Source of the DNA: GCA-2683825 sp965662355 | GTDB taxonomy: Bacteria > Planctomycetota > UBA1135 > GCA-002686595 | Reading direction: 5' to 3' | DNA: 64,000 bases | NCBI GenBank assembly: GCA_965662355.1 | Contig: CBFIHP010000001.1 | Location: 124,001 to 188,000, forward strand | Part shown: in pieces, positions 63,347 to 64,000 of the stretch | Layout: each line of letters begins with the position of its first letter | Numbering within the stretch: position 1 is the stretch's first letter | The notes under the pieces: generated by a model | What the model was told of the DNA's origin: nothing | Databases searched by the model: none | The model's input: only the letters and a program-made list of their open reading frames with translations | Program-made: the position numbers and the translations under genes

Positions 63347-64000
63347 ATGAGGCCCGAATTCGACCCCTCGGCGGCAGCAGATCCGGATAGCGGTATCTTT
63401 GGTCTCGACGTGTCGCCCGAACAGGCACGGGTACACGTCCTGGGCGTACCCTTCGATGCCACCACATCGTTCCGGCCGGGGACGGCACGGGGACCCGAGG
63501 CTATCCTGCGCGCGAGCCATCAGGTCGATCTCCACGACATGGTCACGGGGAAGCCCTATGAAGAGGGCATCTGGATGGCCGAACCGGACCCCGAGGTCAT
63601 CGCCTGGAACGAAGAAGCGCGCGTGGATGCCCAGCGCGTCATCGAAGCCGGAGGTGTCGGGCACGATACGACGTTGCGAGAATGCGCGGCGCGCGTAGAT
63701 GCCGTTCAGGAGCGCCTGAACGACTGGGTTGCCGCACGGACGTCGGCGAGCCTCGAGGCGGGCAAGCTGTGCGCGACGCTCGGTGGAGACCACTCGGTTG
63801 CCCTGGGCGCGATCGAAGCCCATGCGCAGCGCTACCCCGGAATGGGCATCCTGCACCTTGATGCACACGCGGATCTACGCGTGGCCTTCGAGGGCTTTCG
63901 ATACTCCCATGCCTCGATCCTGCACAACGTGCTCGAACGTATAGAGAATCCAGGGCCGCTGGTCCAGGTGGGCCTACGCGACCTGGCCGAGGAAGAGGTG
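63347..64000 (+). CDS. Agmatinase/arginase-family ureohydrolase, N-terminal part (3' end outside window)
   Basis: The protein reads from ATG 63347 to the window end (218 codons). The start region matches the family (FDPSAA..., SGIFGLD, ATTSFRPGTARGPEAIL), and the metal-site motifs GGDHS and DAHAD are present in the last third. The third motif, SFDxDxxDP, would lie beyond the window. The family cleaves guanidino groups (agmatine, formiminoglutamate or arginine) to release urea or formamide; the substrate is not determinable. No ribosome binding site is visible at 63347, and the frame is open upstream to 63020. Confidence 0.85.
   Translation, partial: MRPEFDPSAAADPDSGIFGLDVSPEQARVHVLGVPFDATTSFRPGTARGPEAILRASHQVDLHDMVTGKPYEEGIWMAEPDPEVIAWNEEARVDAQRVIEAGGVGHDTTLRECAARVDAVQERLNDWVAARTSASLEAGKLCATLGGDHSVALGAIEAHAQRYPGMGILHLDAHADLRVAFEGFRYSHASILHNVLERIENPGPLVQVGLRDLAEEEV

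Overview
The window looks like a chromosomal segment from a GC-rich diderm bacterium, most likely a member of the Planctomycetota. This is inferred from family content, not from a marker gene. The supporting families are a DUF1501/DUF1800 pair, a DUF1080 lipoprotein, a giant FG-GAP/HYR protein, and a von Willebrand A protein paired with an ECF sigma factor. A Gram-negative envelope is indicated by a porin, an Omp85 barrel, a LolA-like protein, a BamE-like lipoprotein and several lipoproteins. I see no rRNA, tRNA, CRISPR array, insertion sequence or phage gene. One run of 98 N (56016-56113) interrupts the sequence.

1-13287 is mixed: the end of a Nudix gene, the DUF1800-DUF1501 pair, a UbiD-family decarboxylase, a DUF1080 lipoprotein, a DUF547 protein, an SDR-SDR-JAMM operon, a porin/choice-of-anchor I operon and tryptophan 2,3-dioxygenase. 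13443-17747 is a compact biotin operon: bioB, a bioF-bioD fusion and bioA. 17789-19735 carries a YcxB-like membrane protein and a group II PLP-dependent decarboxylase.

20073-37919 is the most interesting region: an aryl-polyene/xanthomonadin/flexirubin-type type II fatty-acid-synthase-like cluster. It has two active-looking ketosynthases, each followed by a truncated ketosynthase-like partner without the nucleophile, a dehydratase, one acyl carrier protein, and a dehydratase fused to a decayed adenylation domain. It also has a COG4648 membrane protein, a PlsC-like and a HtrB-like acyltransferase, a GT2 glycosyltransferase, a thioesterase, a LolA-like protein, an MMPL exporter, a DUF3261 lipoprotein and an Omp85 barrel. 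Two flavoproteins in the cluster carry the halogenase signature WxWxIP. The likely product is a polyene (possibly halogenated) attached to a lipid and moved to the outer membrane. No ketoreductase and no second carrier protein are present.

37920-51347 is an envelope-biology region: DUF481, DUF3332, three secreted peptidase-like or related proteins, a BamE-like lipoprotein, a lipase-like lipoprotein, a large MscS channel, DUF4105 and DUF423. 51531-59216 is one giant secreted protein (FG-GAP repeats, about 21 HYR modules, PKD) containing the assembly gap. 59485-62855 encodes an ECF sigma factor and a membrane VWA protein with an anti-sigma-like N-terminus. The window ends in a partial agmatinase-family gene preceded, in the same reading frame, by what looks like the sensor half of an AraC-type regulator.
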